A stretch of DNA of 64,000 bases from Actinomycetes bacterium (lineage in GTDB: Bacteria; Actinomycetota; Coriobacteriia; Coriobacteriales; Eggerthellaceae), in assembly GCA_023394615.1 (NCBI GenBank), contig JAEXAI010000010.1, positions 186,001 to 250,000 on the forward strand. Reading direction: 5' to 3'. Both the position numbers and the translations under genes were made by a program. The notes beneath the pieces are model-generated. The model did no database searches. It was not told the DNA's origin and saw only the letters and a list, made by a program, of their open reading frames with translations. Shown piece by piece: positions 55,377 through 63,270 of this stretch (the stretch's first letter is position 1; the number at the start of each line of letters is the position of its first letter).

Positions 55377-55844
55377 CTATCGATTGTCGGAATTTCCGCT
55401 TCCGGACCAAAGGGTTACTTGTTCGTTCGTGCTCTCAGTCGTGGTTGACCATTCGGTTATCTGGTAGCTCAGGTTGTTCTTCACCTGCAGCTTCACAGTC
55501 AAAGTGCGATTTTCGCTCGTGAATTTACGAGTAATCGTATCGCTGTCTACAGTGACATCTTTACCGTAAGCGCTCGATACCGCTTTCATCGCCGCGGTTT
55601 TTTCCGCGCCTGCTGCTTTTTGCTTCACCAGCAGGGCATCTACATCTGCTACGAAAGACTGCGCGCTCGATTCGTTGTCGTAGAGCGCCTGTACGCTTTC
55701 GCTTTGCTTTTCAGCCGCTGCGCCGTTCGCTTGCGCGGTGCTCAATGTCAGCACGCCTAAAGTTGCTAGGCAAATGATAATCAGCAGGGTCAAAATGGTG
55801 ATGGGCCCGATACGCACCGGGGTCTCTATACGCGAGCTGCTCAT
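55377..55844 (-). CDS. Single-pass membrane protein of the pilus operon (155 aa)
   Basis: The protein has a short cytoplasmic start (MSSSRIETPVRIGPITI), one membrane helix (LTLLIIICLATLGVLTLSTA) and an external domain of ~115 residues rich in Ser/Thr/Lys (DADTITRKFTSENRTL-like). It has no clear prepilin peptidase site. It may be a pseudopilin-like or assembly component of the PilT/GspF system. It overlaps the upstream gene by 4 bp and precedes pilT by 8 bp. Confidence 0.8.
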   Translation of the reverse strand: MSSSRIETPVRIGPITILTLLIIICLATLGVLTLSTAQANGAAAEKQSESVQALYDNESSAQSFVADVDALLVKQKAAGAEKTAAMKAVSSAYGKDVTVDSDTITRKFTSENRTLTVKLQVKNNLSYQITEWSTTTESTNEQVTLWSGSGNSDNR

Positions 55845-56356
55845 TGCGCAGCACCCCCGTTCGCATTCGTGTTCGTGCTCGTGCTCGCATTCGCATTCGC
55901 ATTCGCACTTGTGCTCGTGCTCGTGTTCGAGAAGTATCGTTGCGTCGATAAATCGTATGTCTGGGTAGAGGCCTGCAAAACGGTTATGTCTGCCTTGTAG
56001 AGCGTGCCTGCGGAAGTGTCTTCGCCGGTCACGTTCGTGATAACGGTATAGCCGGAGCTATCTTCCGCGGAGACCCTGTTCGCGTTGGCGTCATAGTATG
56101 CCACTCGCGAGACGTTCTGCGGGTTGGCGGCAAAGGCCTCGGCGGTGTTTTGCGCCAGTATCGTGGAATCGTTGAGGCGGTGCGCCTGCTGTTCCTGTGA
56201 CATCGCGGACGTGAAAAGCTGCATCAGCAGCGCCACCGATACGGCGATAAACACTAGCAGCACCAAGGATTCGATGATGAAAGCCCTGCTGGCATTGCGC
56301 TGGTCTGTGCCCTTTCGCCTCTCGGCAACGTCGATTGTGTTCAAAGATACGCTCAT
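55841..56356 (-). CDS. Pseudopilin-like membrane protein (171 aa)
   Basis: A hydrophobic N-terminal helix with a prepilin-like start (NASRAFIIESLVLLVFIAVS) is followed by an external domain (AAFAANPQNVSRVAYYDANA-like). The C-terminus is a low-complexity Ser/Thr/Ala/Asn tail, encoded by short repeats at about 55858-55930. The Glu after the Phe matches class III prepilins only loosely, so processing is uncertain. It overlaps both neighbours by 4 bp. Confidence 0.8.
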   Translation of the reverse strand: MSVSLNTIDVAERRKGTDQRNASRAFIIESLVLLVFIAVSVALLMQLFTSAMSQEQQAHRLNDSTILAQNTAEAFAANPQNVSRVAYYDANANRVSAEDSSGYTVITNVTGEDTSAGTLYKADITVLQASTQTYDLSTQRYFSNTSTSTSANANANASTSTNTNANGGAAQ

Positions 56357-56859
56357 GAGCTCGCCCCGCTTCTGACGCTGCGCAGCGCGATGTTGGCGCT
56401 GCCCTCATCGGTGTTCACGGTAAGCAAACCGTCGGAATACGAGAACGAGAAGTATTCGTTTTCAGCAAGCTGGGAAGCCTTTGCTGGCGTGTAGGCGGTA
56501 CCTGCCTTGGCGTATTCTTCCACGATGTTGCCCTGATATTCGTAAATGCGCGTTTCGTAGTTTCCGGTATCCAAACGCTCGGTCAGCACCAGCGCTTGGC
56601 CTTCGGGGCCTTGTCCCACGCCCACCGAATCGATAGCGTCGGTCATGCGCACGCTGTTGGCTATCAGGCTTACGCCCACACGCTGCTCGTTGTCAGCCTG
56701 TCGCTGCTGTGAAACCACTTGGTAAACATGGGTACCTGCCACCAGCGTGGCCAACAGCAAAGCAATCACCACCAAAAACAGCAGCACTTGGAATATTGAG
56801 GAAACCTTGCGTTTCTTGGGTTGCTCGTATTTGCGCAGGTTGGTTAGCGATATGTTCAT
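56353..56859 (-). CDS. Single-pass membrane protein of the pilus operon (168 aa)
   Basis: A basic N-terminus (RKYEQPKKRKVSSIF) leads into one membrane helix (VLLFLVVIALLLATLVAGTH) and an external domain of ~120 residues (DAIDSVGVGQGPEGQALVLT, then NEYFSFSYSDGLLTVNTDEG). It resembles DUF4860-type proteins found in coriobacterial pilus loci, but I could not verify that family. It is probably a minor-pilin-like or assembly protein. It overlaps both neighbours by 4 bp. Confidence 0.78.
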   Translation of the reverse strand: MNISLTNLRKYEQPKKRKVSSIFQVLLFLVVIALLLATLVAGTHVYQVVSQQRQADNEQRVGVSLIANSVRMTDAIDSVGVGQGPEGQALVLTERLDTGNYETRIYEYQGNIVEEYAKAGTAYTPAKASQLAENEYFSFSYSDGLLTVNTDEGSANIALRSVRSGASS

Positions 56860-57179
56860 CGAGGCATCACCACCACGCTAGGCATCACGTTGTCGGCATA
56901 GCACTCATAGGTGATCACGTAATCGGTGTTGTTCACGACCAGACCGTAATGGTCTTCCAGATACGTGATGGATTGCGGGTAGGACCCCTCCACGGCGCAG
57001 CACTGCTTGGCGCTGTCCAAAATGGTCGTGCGCATGGAAATCGCACTTTGTTCGCGTATGGCGGACTGTGCCGTCATGAACACGACCACCGCCACCGCGA
57101 TGGCTGCAATCAGCACCACGATGGACAAGATCAGGTTGCGCCTGCGCTTGCGAGGGTCTGTCGATTCTGGATGGTACAT
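56856..57179 (-). CDS. Small membrane protein of the pilus operon (107 aa)
   Basis: A basic start (DPRKRRRN) is followed by one membrane helix (LILSIVVLIAAIAVAVVVFM) and ~70 external residues with a CCAVEG segment and a conserved-looking C-terminal domain (SYPQSITYLEDHYGLVVNNT). That domain (short, with YP and a single Cys pair) resembles competence-type minor pilins. It overlaps the next gene by 4 bp and starts 3 bp after the GspF stop. Confidence 0.78.
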   Translation of the reverse strand: MYHPESTDPRKRRRNLILSIVVLIAAIAVAVVVFMTAQSAIREQSAISMRTTILDSAKQCCAVEGSYPQSITYLEDHYGLVVNNTDYVITYECYADNVMPSVVVMPR

Positions 57180-57182
57180 CGT

Positions 57183-58235
57183 TTAGCCAATCGATCCGAG
57201 TATGCCGATAAGCGGCAGCATGACTGCAATCAGAGTCGCACCCACGGTAACGGTAAGGAAGGCCGCCAGAGCGGGCTCGATGCGGTCAAGTGATTCGTCC
57301 ATCTGGATGAGCGCGTCTTCGAAAAACGTCGTTCCCATCTGATTTAGCACGGTTTCCAAATTGCCGCTGGTGTCGCCTACCATCATCATGCGCGTGTACA
57401 CCGCGCCGTACACGCCATTATCGGAAAGGGCGTTGGAAAGGGATTTCGGATGGTCCAAATCCTGCATTTCGACTACCGCTGCGTCAATTTTCGCACGTAG
57501 CTTCTTCAAATGCACGGTCTCGCCTGCCTGTGCTACGGCTTTATCCGTGGGCATACCGATGGCGACATAGGAAGTCAGGATTGTGGTGAAGCGGGATAAC
57601 GCCATCTGATTGGCGGCGTTGCGCGTCATCGGCAGCTTTTCAAGCAGTGATTCTAGTGCCTGCAGGTTGTTTTGCGAGCGGGTCATGGCGGCCACGATGA
57701 ACGTGGCAATGGTGCACACGGCCGAAATGGCCAGCGCTACCCAACCTACAATCATCGATGCGTTCACGAATGCATAGGTGCCGGTTCCCAGCCCGCCGGC
57801 CAGTTCTTGGTAGGTGTTCAAAAAGATTGGCAGAATCACCAAAATGGTAAAAAGCAAGATGACGGTCATGAGCGCGAACAGAGCAACGGGGTACATAACA
57901 GCGCTGTGCAGTTTCGAAATCAAGCGGTCTTCTTCGCTGTAGTAGCGAGACAGCGATTTCATTGTGGCTTCCAAACGCCCTGATGCCTCGCCGGTGCGTG
58001 TCATGTCGATGGCAAACGATGGGAAGCTGCCGGTTTCATCCATGGAATCGGCCATGGTTTTGCGCTCGATGAGTCCCTTGTAAACTTTTTCGCAAGTGGT
58101 GCGGAATACCTCGTCTCCCGTATTCTCGCTGAGCAGTCCGACGGCTTCTTCTGTCTGGATGCCTGCGGCCAACATGACCGAGATGCTTTCGCAGAAGACG
58201 CTCACCGCCCCGCTTTCAAGGTTTTTCTTGCCCAT
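57183..58235 (-). CDS. Type II secretion/type IV pilus inner-membrane platform protein (GspF/PilC family)
   Basis: The 350-residue protein has two GspF domains, each with the Ser/Thr-rich amphipathic core, separated by membrane helices: FCESISVMLAAGIQTEEAVG, MTRTGEASGRLEATMKSLSR, then QMALSRFTTILTSYVAIGMP and MMMVGDTSGNLETVLNQMGT. Three membrane helices are predicted, as usual. It is the platform that couples the PilT-type ATPase to pilin movement. It is second in the operon, 26 bp after the transglutaminase-like gene. No PilB or PilD is found in the window. Confidence 0.93.
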   Translation of the reverse strand: MGKKNLESGAVSVFCESISVMLAAGIQTEEAVGLLSENTGDEVFRTTCEKVYKGLIERKTMADSMDETGSFPSFAIDMTRTGEASGRLEATMKSLSRYYSEEDRLISKLHSAVMYPVALFALMTVILLFTILVILPIFLNTYQELAGGLGTGTYAFVNASMIVGWVALAISAVCTIATFIVAAMTRSQNNLQALESLLEKLPMTRNAANQMALSRFTTILTSYVAIGMPTDKAVAQAGETVHLKKLRAKIDAAVVEMQDLDHPKSLSNALSDNGVYGAVYTRMMMVGDTSGNLETVLNQMGTTFFEDALIQMDESLDRIEPALAAFLTVTVGATLIAVMLPLIGILGSIG

Positions 58236-58261
58236 CTGTCCTCCTCGCTCACGCCTGCGCG

Positions 58262-59215
58262 TCAGTACACATACTTATCAGTATATTTGCTACCGTCGCC
58301 CACCGTGGCGCTGGCCCCGGCGGCGGCGAACGTTAAGTCGGCTCGTGCCCAATCGCCCGACGAGGGGGCGCTGATGTGCAGAGACGACCATCCTCCATCA
58401 ATATAGACCATATCCCAAGCATGGTAGATATTGTTAGGTGAAACATACCCGGTTACCATTTTGCAGGGAATACCCTGGCTTCGCAGCATCGCTGCAGTTA
58501 GCGATGCATAATCAAAGCAGATACCCGATCCCGTAGCGAGAGTCTCGTCGGGGTTGGGGGTATAGCCGCTTTCAGTCGCCCAATAGTCCGCCTTTGAATA
58601 ATCATAAGCTATATTCTTGCTAATGTAATCAAATATTTTGTCGAAGGCCTCGCTGTCGGTTTTTGCGTCAGCGCACAGTTCGTTCGCCTTCTGAACGCAT
58701 GCGCTGGTCTGCGAATAGCTGCAGAAAACGTTGGGGCGCACGTATGGCGCCGTCTCGCTGGAAAGTGCGATATCGACCGAAATAGAGAAAAGCTCGACGT
58801 ATCGGTTGCCGCTGGTATTCTGCATAATTCTGATGGTGTATGTGCCGTTGCCCATATTCACGGGAACCAAAATAGCCTCGCCGGTGGTAGGCAGGTCGTA
58901 GTTGTAGCTGGCGTTGCCGTTGGTCACTTGCAGCTTCAGCTTGCTTGAGTTGACGGCAGCGGCCCCGATGTAGCCGTCGGCCACATGCGACACGTCGATG
59001 GAGTTCACGCCGTCGGTCTGCGCGGCGGCATCGTCGTATGCGGCGGCGGTGTAGACGGCAGTGAATGGGGTGCTCGATGATGACGACTTGCTTGATGATG
59101 AGCCGTTTGAGCTGCTCGAGCAGGAAGGCAGAAATGCCAGCGCAATGCCGCAAGCGCACAGGAGCGAGGCTGCGCACGCTGCAATGCGAAATGCCTTGTT
59201 GCCTGATTGAGCCAT
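58262..59215 (-). CDS. Transglutaminase-like lipoprotein
   Basis: The 317-residue protein has a lipoprotein signal (LLCACGIALAFLPSCSSSSN) and a long Ser spacer. A beta-rich middle domain of ~120 residues follows. The C-terminal transglutaminase-like domain shows the catalytic Cys in GSGICFDYASLTAAMLRSQG, the His in NNIYHAWDMVYIDGGW and a following Asp, with the TGY loop (KMVTGY). It may crosslink or cleave extracellular peptides or proteins near the pilus. It is first in the minus-strand operon, 26 bp before the GspF gene, and may be specific to this pilus system. Confidence 0.87.
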   Translation of the reverse strand: MAQSGNKAFRIAACAASLLCACGIALAFLPSCSSSSNGSSSSKSSSSSTPFTAVYTAAAYDDAAAQTDGVNSIDVSHVADGYIGAAAVNSSKLKLQVTNGNASYNYDLPTTGEAILVPVNMGNGTYTIRIMQNTSGNRYVELFSISVDIALSSETAPYVRPNVFCSYSQTSACVQKANELCADAKTDSEAFDKIFDYISKNIAYDYSKADYWATESGYTPNPDETLATGSGICFDYASLTAAMLRSQGIPCKMVTGYVSPNNIYHAWDMVYIDGGWSSLHISAPSSGDWARADLTFAAAGASATVGDGSKYTDKYVY

Positions 59216-59287
59216 CCTGTCCTTTCACCCGCAGAACGTCGATATGCCCTGTTGCCGTTTGCCTGCTTGCGCTTTCGGTGCTGCGGT

Positions 59288-59364
59288 GCCTGCCGACGGT
59301 TGCGTCAGCGTGGCACCTGTTGCCCTTTGCCTGCCGACGGTTGCGTCAGCGTGGCACCTGTTGC
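59288..59364. repeat. Two tandem 41-bp units
   Basis: GCCTGCCGACGGTTGCGTCA followed by GCGTGGCACCTGTTGCC starts at 59288 and again at 59329 (period 41). The array is non-coding, in the leader of the pilus operon, 170 bp left of dispersed-element copy 5. Confidence 0.85.
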
Positions 59365-59534
59365 CGCTCCGAGTGCTGCGACCAAGCGCAGCTCCGGCGT
59401 TGCCCCTGATTATATACTCTTATGGCCTTTTGAGCCGCGACCTTCCCATGTGCGGGAAACTCTTTCTCTGTCGTTGCCGGAAATCGTGGGCCCGATGTCG
59501 CTTTAGCGCTCGATTTGAGAATGCAAGCGCAGAA

Positions 59535-59775
59535 AACATGTCAAAAAAGTGCAGCTTCTTGCAAATTTTCCGGTCGACCCCGCGTTTTTGGAAGAAAAGT
59601 GCAGCATTAGGTTTTTCCGCACTTGATTTCACTGACGCCATTTTTCGAGCACGCCGCTGAACTGCGACGATGCAATCAAGCTCCAGATGGTGCATTTCGG
59701 ATACTGAGCAATGCATACAAAGAGTTAACTTATTTGCCTATTACTGAATTTTTTTACCAAAAACGGGGAATCGAC
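59535..59775 (+). repeat. Dispersed MITE-like element, copy 5 of 5
   Basis: Forward-orientation copy. The left repeat (59573-59612) is intact (CGTTTTTGGAAGAAAAGTGC, then AGCATTAGG). The right one (59736-59775) has decayed in the GTGCAG box but keeps AAAAACGGGGAATCGAC. The left flank AACATGTCAAAAAAGTGCAG and the interior CGCCGCTGAACTGCGACGAT are kept. Confidence 0.88.
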
Positions 59776-59795
59776 TTCGAAATCGATGGAATCGA

Positions 59796-59872
59796 CTGGT
59801 GGCGTCCTGAGAATCGACTGGTAGCGTCACAAATAACAGGTAGCGTCCCAAATAACTGCTAGTGTCCCAGAT
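59796..59872. repeat. Degenerate ~20-bp direct repeats
   Basis: Four degenerate units of about 19-22 bp carry GGTAGCGTCCCAAATAAC-type sequence. Such short direct repeats just inside an end are typical of transposase-binding sites, so this may be the end of a lost insertion sequence. No transposase fragment was identified. Confidence 0.55.
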
Positions 59873-60439
59873 GTCGGTGTAAGAATTCGCTTTTGGAAGG
59901 TTGACGACACCAGCCTGAGAAAAGCGGCTATCTCCTAGAGTGTCAATCACCACAAAAGATATCGAAGAAAGGAAATGGCAGCCATGGCCAGTCTACTGGC
60001 AAACAGCACCGAAGTGAAGAGGATGGTGCCCGGGAGGCGCTCGAGAAATGTACGAATCTGCAGGCGTTCGGACGCAGGATGCTTGAGGTCATGTTGAACA
60101 CCGCTATGCACGATTTCACTGGCGGGTCTTTCGTTTTGGAATCTTGGCTGGTCATGTTGAAGACGGTTTAGCTTGCAGATGCAGTAAGGCAAAAAGATCT
60201 AAAGGAGCGTTTTACCTAGATTTGACAATCGCCGAACGAGCACTTGACGAAGCGCGTCCATGATAAGAGTTCGAAGCAATCTGCGCGCGCTAGAACTGCT
60301 GCAATATAGGGCGCGCAGTATCGGTGGATGAGGCAGCGCAACATTCGGATGTACGCATGATTCAACCGATGCTGCGTTTCGGGTAGAATGTGTCCGAAGG
60401 TGCCCGGCAGACAGTAGAAACGAGGAAAGAAAACACACG
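59873..60439. other. Intergenic region before the two-component system
   Basis: One plus-strand frame reads EKCTNLQAFGRRMLEVML, then NTAMHDFTGGSFVLESW, without a start or a recognised family. It could be a remnant gene. The last ~60 bp contain the promoter region of the response regulator, with GAGGAAAG as its ribosome-binding site. Confidence 0.35.
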
Positions 60440-61135
60440 ATGATCTACTACGTCGAAGACGATGCGAACATCCGCGACATGGCGCTCTATGCGCTGCGCC
60501 AATCCGGTCTGGAAGCCGAAGGTTTTTGTTGCGCGACTGACTTCTATGCGGCTATCGCTCAGCGGATGCCGCAAGCGGTTCTGCTAGATATCATGCTGCC
60601 GGAAACCGACGGTTTGCAGATACTCGCGCACCTACGAGCGACCACGGCCACAGCCACGGTGCCGGTGATGATGATTACGGCTAAGGGTACCGAATACGAT
60701 ACGGTAAGTGGGCTAGATGCAGGTGCTGATGATTACCTGGCTAAGCCGTTTGGAATGATGGAGCTGGTTAGTAGGGTAAAAGCGCTGATCAGACGTTCGG
60801 CTATGCCGAATGAGACGGAAGATGACACGCTGCTGTTTGGTCCGATTGAGCTTTCCCGCAGCGCACATACCGTAACTGCGGGGGGCGTGCCCGTTGAATT
60901 GACGCTGAAGGAATTCGACCTTCTGTGCCAGTTGATGCGCAAGCCCGGGCGAGTGCTCACGCGCGATCAGTTGCTGGAAAAAGTGTGGTCCATTACCTAT
61001 GCGGGCGGCACGCGCACGGTTGACGTGCATGTGCAAACGCTGCGCAGCAAGTTGGCGCAGGCATGCGAAGGCTGCGACGTATATATCAAAACGGTTCGCG
61101 GGGTGGGCTACACCATGAAAGAGCCGCTGTCGTGA
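60440..61135 (+). CDS. OmpR/PhoB-family response regulator
   Basis: The 231-residue protein has a receiver domain (MIYYVEDDANIRDMALYALR; phosphoacceptor Asp near residue 50 in LLDIMLPETDG; Thr in MITAKG; Lys in YLAKPFGMMEL). A winged-helix DNA-binding domain follows (ELTLKEFDLLCQLMRKPGRV, RTVDVHVQTLRSKL, then IKTVRGVGYTMK). It is the DNA-binding partner of the kinase encoded next, with a 4-bp overlap. PhoB-like systems of this type often respond to phosphate or envelope stress; the signal here is unknown. Confidence 0.94.
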   Translation: MIYYVEDDANIRDMALYALRQSGLEAEGFCCATDFYAAIAQRMPQAVLLDIMLPETDGLQILAHLRATTATATVPVMMITAKGTEYDTVSGLDAGADDYLAKPFGMMELVSRVKALIRRSAMPNETEDDTLLFGPIELSRSAHTVTAGGVPVELTLKEFDLLCQLMRKPGRVLTRDQLLEKVWSITYAGGTRTVDVHVQTLRSKLAQACEGCDVYIKTVRGVGYTMKEPLS

Positions 61136-62676
61136 CCGGGCCTTACGACTCGGCGAGCAGTGCTGCGGAAACACCCGCCAACCCTACGGCCTCGCACGGT
61201 TCGCCAAACGCTGCTGCTCCCACGACCTCGCATAACCCTGCAGTCGTCCCCGCGCCAGCGCATCCGCATGGGCGCTGCACCGACAGTCTGAAGCGCACCG
61301 TTTCGACGACGCTGATTGTGTTCTCGCTGGCTGTGGTGCTGGCCTTCGCCGCGCTGGCCAGCCAGCTACTCTACCAGAGCTACGAGCGCAGCGCCGAAAA
61401 CCGGCTCACCGCCAATGCCGAGGCCACGGCGCAGAGCATCACCGACAAAAGCCAGCTAGATGCCATCGCGCAGCTGCAATCCCAGGTGGTCTCCCAGTTG
61501 CGCTACACTTACATCGCATCCGACGGCACGGTGCTCTTCGACAGTGAGGCGGGGACCAATCTGGAAAACCACGCCGACCGCCCTGAGGTGCAGCAAGCCC
61601 AGGAAAGTGGCGAGGCGCTCATCAGCCGTTATTCGATGACCCTGAAGACCGATCAAGTATATGTGGCCGTGCGCTTGGATGACTCATCTACCATCAGGCT
61701 TTCCGAGGAGCGCGCTTCGTTCGTCTCGTTTTTAGGCGGTGTAGCGGTGCCTCTTTCAGCTCTCATCGTGATTGTGATTGTACTGGATCTGATGGTCTCG
61801 CGGCTTCTGACCGATCGTATCATGCGCCCGCTGAACGCCATCGACGTGGATGACCCCCTGTCAAACGACATTTACGAAGAAGTAAGCCCGCTGCTCACGC
61901 GCATTGACGATCAGCGCCAGCGCATGAAGCAGCAAAATGAGGCGCTCGCGGAAGCGGAAAACATGCGTCGCGAATTCTCGGCGAACGTCAGCCACGAGAT
62001 GAAAACGCCCCTCACGGTTATTTCGGGTTATGCCGAGATGCTGAAAAACGACATGGTGAAGCCGCAGGACCAGCAGCGTTTCGCGGGCCTGATCTACGAC
62101 GAAGCGCAAGAAATGCGCACGCTTATCGATGACGTGTTGACCATCTCGAAGCTGGAAGAGCCGTCACGGGCAGATGACCAGTTGGAAACGGTGGACCTGC
62201 ATGCCGTCGCGCAAACTGCAGCGGGGCGTTTGGGCGAACTAGCGCGCGAGGCGAATGTGGCGATACGCGTGGAAGGTGAGCCTGTCCTGGTGCTGGGTTC
62301 GCGCACGCTGTGCGAGCAGATGCTCTACAACTTGGCGTCCAACGCCATCCGCTACAACAAGGATGGCGGCAGCGTGGTGCTGGCCACGAGCCTTGATGAG
62401 AGCGGCCGCGCAGTAGCCAGTGTGGCTGACACTGGCATGGGCATCCCGCCCGAGCTGCACGACAAGATTTTCGAGCGCTTCTATCGCATAGAATCGTCGC
62501 GTTCGAAAACGACGGGCGGCACCGGGTTGGGCCTGGCCATCGTGAAACATGCGGTGCAGCGCCAAGGCGGTGCGATTGAGATATTCTCCCATGAAGGGGA
62601 GGGGACCACATTCACGCTGACATTTCCCCTCGTAGAAGAGCGCCGGAAAGCGTTGGAGCGCAGACGCGCGCAATAG
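61132..62676 (+). CDS. Sensor histidine kinase (PhoR-like)
   Basis: The 514-residue protein has an Ala/Pro-rich cytoplasmic start, a first helix (LIVFSLAVVLAFAALASQLL), a ~110-residue external domain (ending SEERASFVSFLGG), and a second helix (ALIVIVIVLDLMVSRLL). A HAMP-like segment is followed by a HisKA domain with phosphoacceptor His near residue 288 (SANVSHEMKTPLTVISGYAEM) and a HATPase domain (NLASNAIRYNKDGG, DTGMGIPPE, GGTGLGLAIVKHAV). It phosphorylates the upstream regulator. GTG 61132 overlaps the previous stop (GTGA); an in-frame ATG further upstream is unlikely. The stop lies inside a 35-bp tandem repeat. Confidence 0.92.
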   Translation: MTGPYDSASSAAETPANPTASHGSPNAAAPTTSHNPAVVPAPAHPHGRCTDSLKRTVSTTLIVFSLAVVLAFAALASQLLYQSYERSAENRLTANAEATAQSITDKSQLDAIAQLQSQVVSQLRYTYIASDGTVLFDSEAGTNLENHADRPEVQQAQESGEALISRYSMTLKTDQVYVAVRLDDSSTIRLSEERASFVSFLGGVAVPLSALIVIVIVLDLMVSRLLTDRIMRPLNAIDVDDPLSNDIYEEVSPLLTRIDDQRQRMKQQNEALAEAENMRREFSANVSHEMKTPLTVISGYAEMLKNDMVKPQDQQRFAGLIYDEAQEMRTLIDDVLTISKLEEPSRADDQLETVDLHAVAQTAAGRLGELAREANVAIRVEGEPVLVLGSRTLCEQMLYNLASNAIRYNKDGGSVVLATSLDESGRAVASVADTGMGIPPELHDKIFERFYRIESSRSKTTGGTGLGLAIVKHAVQRQGGAIEIFSHEGEGTTFTLTFPLVEERRKALERRRAQ

Positions 62677-62790
62677 TGCGGGTGTGGAAATAGCGCAGAC
62701 AGGCGCAATAGCGCAGATGCGGAAATAGCGCAGACGCGCGCAATAGTGCAGATGTGGAAATAGCGCAGACAGGCGCAAGGGTGCGAGAGC
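62668..62790. repeat. Tandem 35-bp repeat overlapping the kinase stop codon
   Basis: Units start at 62668, 62703, 62738 and (partial) 62773, each with GCGCAATAGYGCRGRTGYGG and AAATAGCGCAGAC. The first unit supplies the last codons and the TAG of the histidine kinase, so repeat-number changes would not alter the protein but would lengthen the 3' UTR. Confidence 0.85.
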
Positions 62791-62879
62791 GAAATAGTGC
62801 GGGTGCGCAGAATAGCTGGCGAGGTTTGCGATGTGCAGTAGCTCTGCCCACAGTCAGCGACGATTGCAGGTTCGCCAAG

Positions 62880-63083
62880 GGCAAAAAGAAAGGCGCGGAA
62901 TCTAGAGTCCGCGCCTTTTGCCCCACCCCCGACCAAGGATGAACCCACCTCAGTAGGTGGGTGCTCGCAGTCGGCTTCCTGGCTTTCGCATCAACAGACG
63001 CGAATCTCCATTGCTCCGACGATCTAGAGCTCCCTGTTTGTTTGCATCGGTCCATCGCAGTATGTAGTGCGAAGGTGGAGCGT
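62880..63083 (-). ncRNA. Putative structured non-coding RNA, ~200 nt, ending at a terminator
   Basis: On the minus strand TATACT (63095-63090) could start RNA near 63083. The RNA can close with GCUCCACC/GGUGGGGC. It contains UCGCA-cuacauac-UGCGA, a long-range GAUGGACC/GGUUCAUC helix, a GGG(A)GCUC/GAGC(A)CCC helix continuing as GUCGG/CCGAC, a hairpin UUCGCGUC-UGUU-GAUGCGAA and ACCCACCU-ACUG-AGGUGGGU. It ends in a strong terminator at 62889-62919 with TTTCTTTTT. AAGCCAGGAAGCC resembles a cobalamin-riboswitch B12 box, but no minus-strand gene follows, so a cis riboswitch is unlikely. A free regulatory RNA such as a 6S-like RNA is possible. The promoter -35 is weak. Confidence 0.55.
62889..62919. 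terminator. Bidirectional intrinsic terminator
   Basis: AAAGGCGCGGA and TCCGCGCCTTT pair across an 8-nt loop. On the plus strand TTTTG follows, ending the two-component operon. On the minus strand TTTCTTTTT follows, ending the putative structured RNA. Confidence 0.85.
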
Positions 63084-63168
63084 GACCCGAGTATAAGCCA
63101 CTCCGACTCCCAAATAAAGACTTGACTAATTTCGCCGATAGGGTATGCGTAGTCGCACCGATGTGGGG

Positions 63169-63270
63169 GTAGTCGTATTGCTGCAGGATGGGCATACCGA
63201 TTCGCCGGCTCGTTTCAGTTCGACGTGCCGCTGTGTAGTCGTATTGCTGCAGGATGGGCATACCGATTCG
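63169..63270. repeat. 36-bp direct repeat, two copies 30 bp apart
   Basis: The 36-bp unit (GTAGTCGTATTGCTGCAGGA, then TGGGCATACCGATTCG) occurs exactly at 63169-63204 and 63235-63270. The spacing equals a type II/V-like CRISPR unit, but only two copies exist and no cas gene is near. It lies upstream of the putative structured RNA. The rest of 63271-63515 shows no gene. Confidence 0.8.

Noticed and set aside
59796..60180. Insertion sequence
   Set aside because: Short direct repeats hint at a transposase-binding end, but no transposase motif was found in any frame.
62880..63083. Cobalamin riboswitch
   Set aside because: A B12-box-like stretch is present, but other conserved riboswitch segments are not clear and no gene follows on that strand.
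63169..63270. CRISPR array
   Set aside because: Only two identical repeats, a single 30-bp spacer and no cas genes in the window. The sequence at the position of a third repeat is only vaguely similar.
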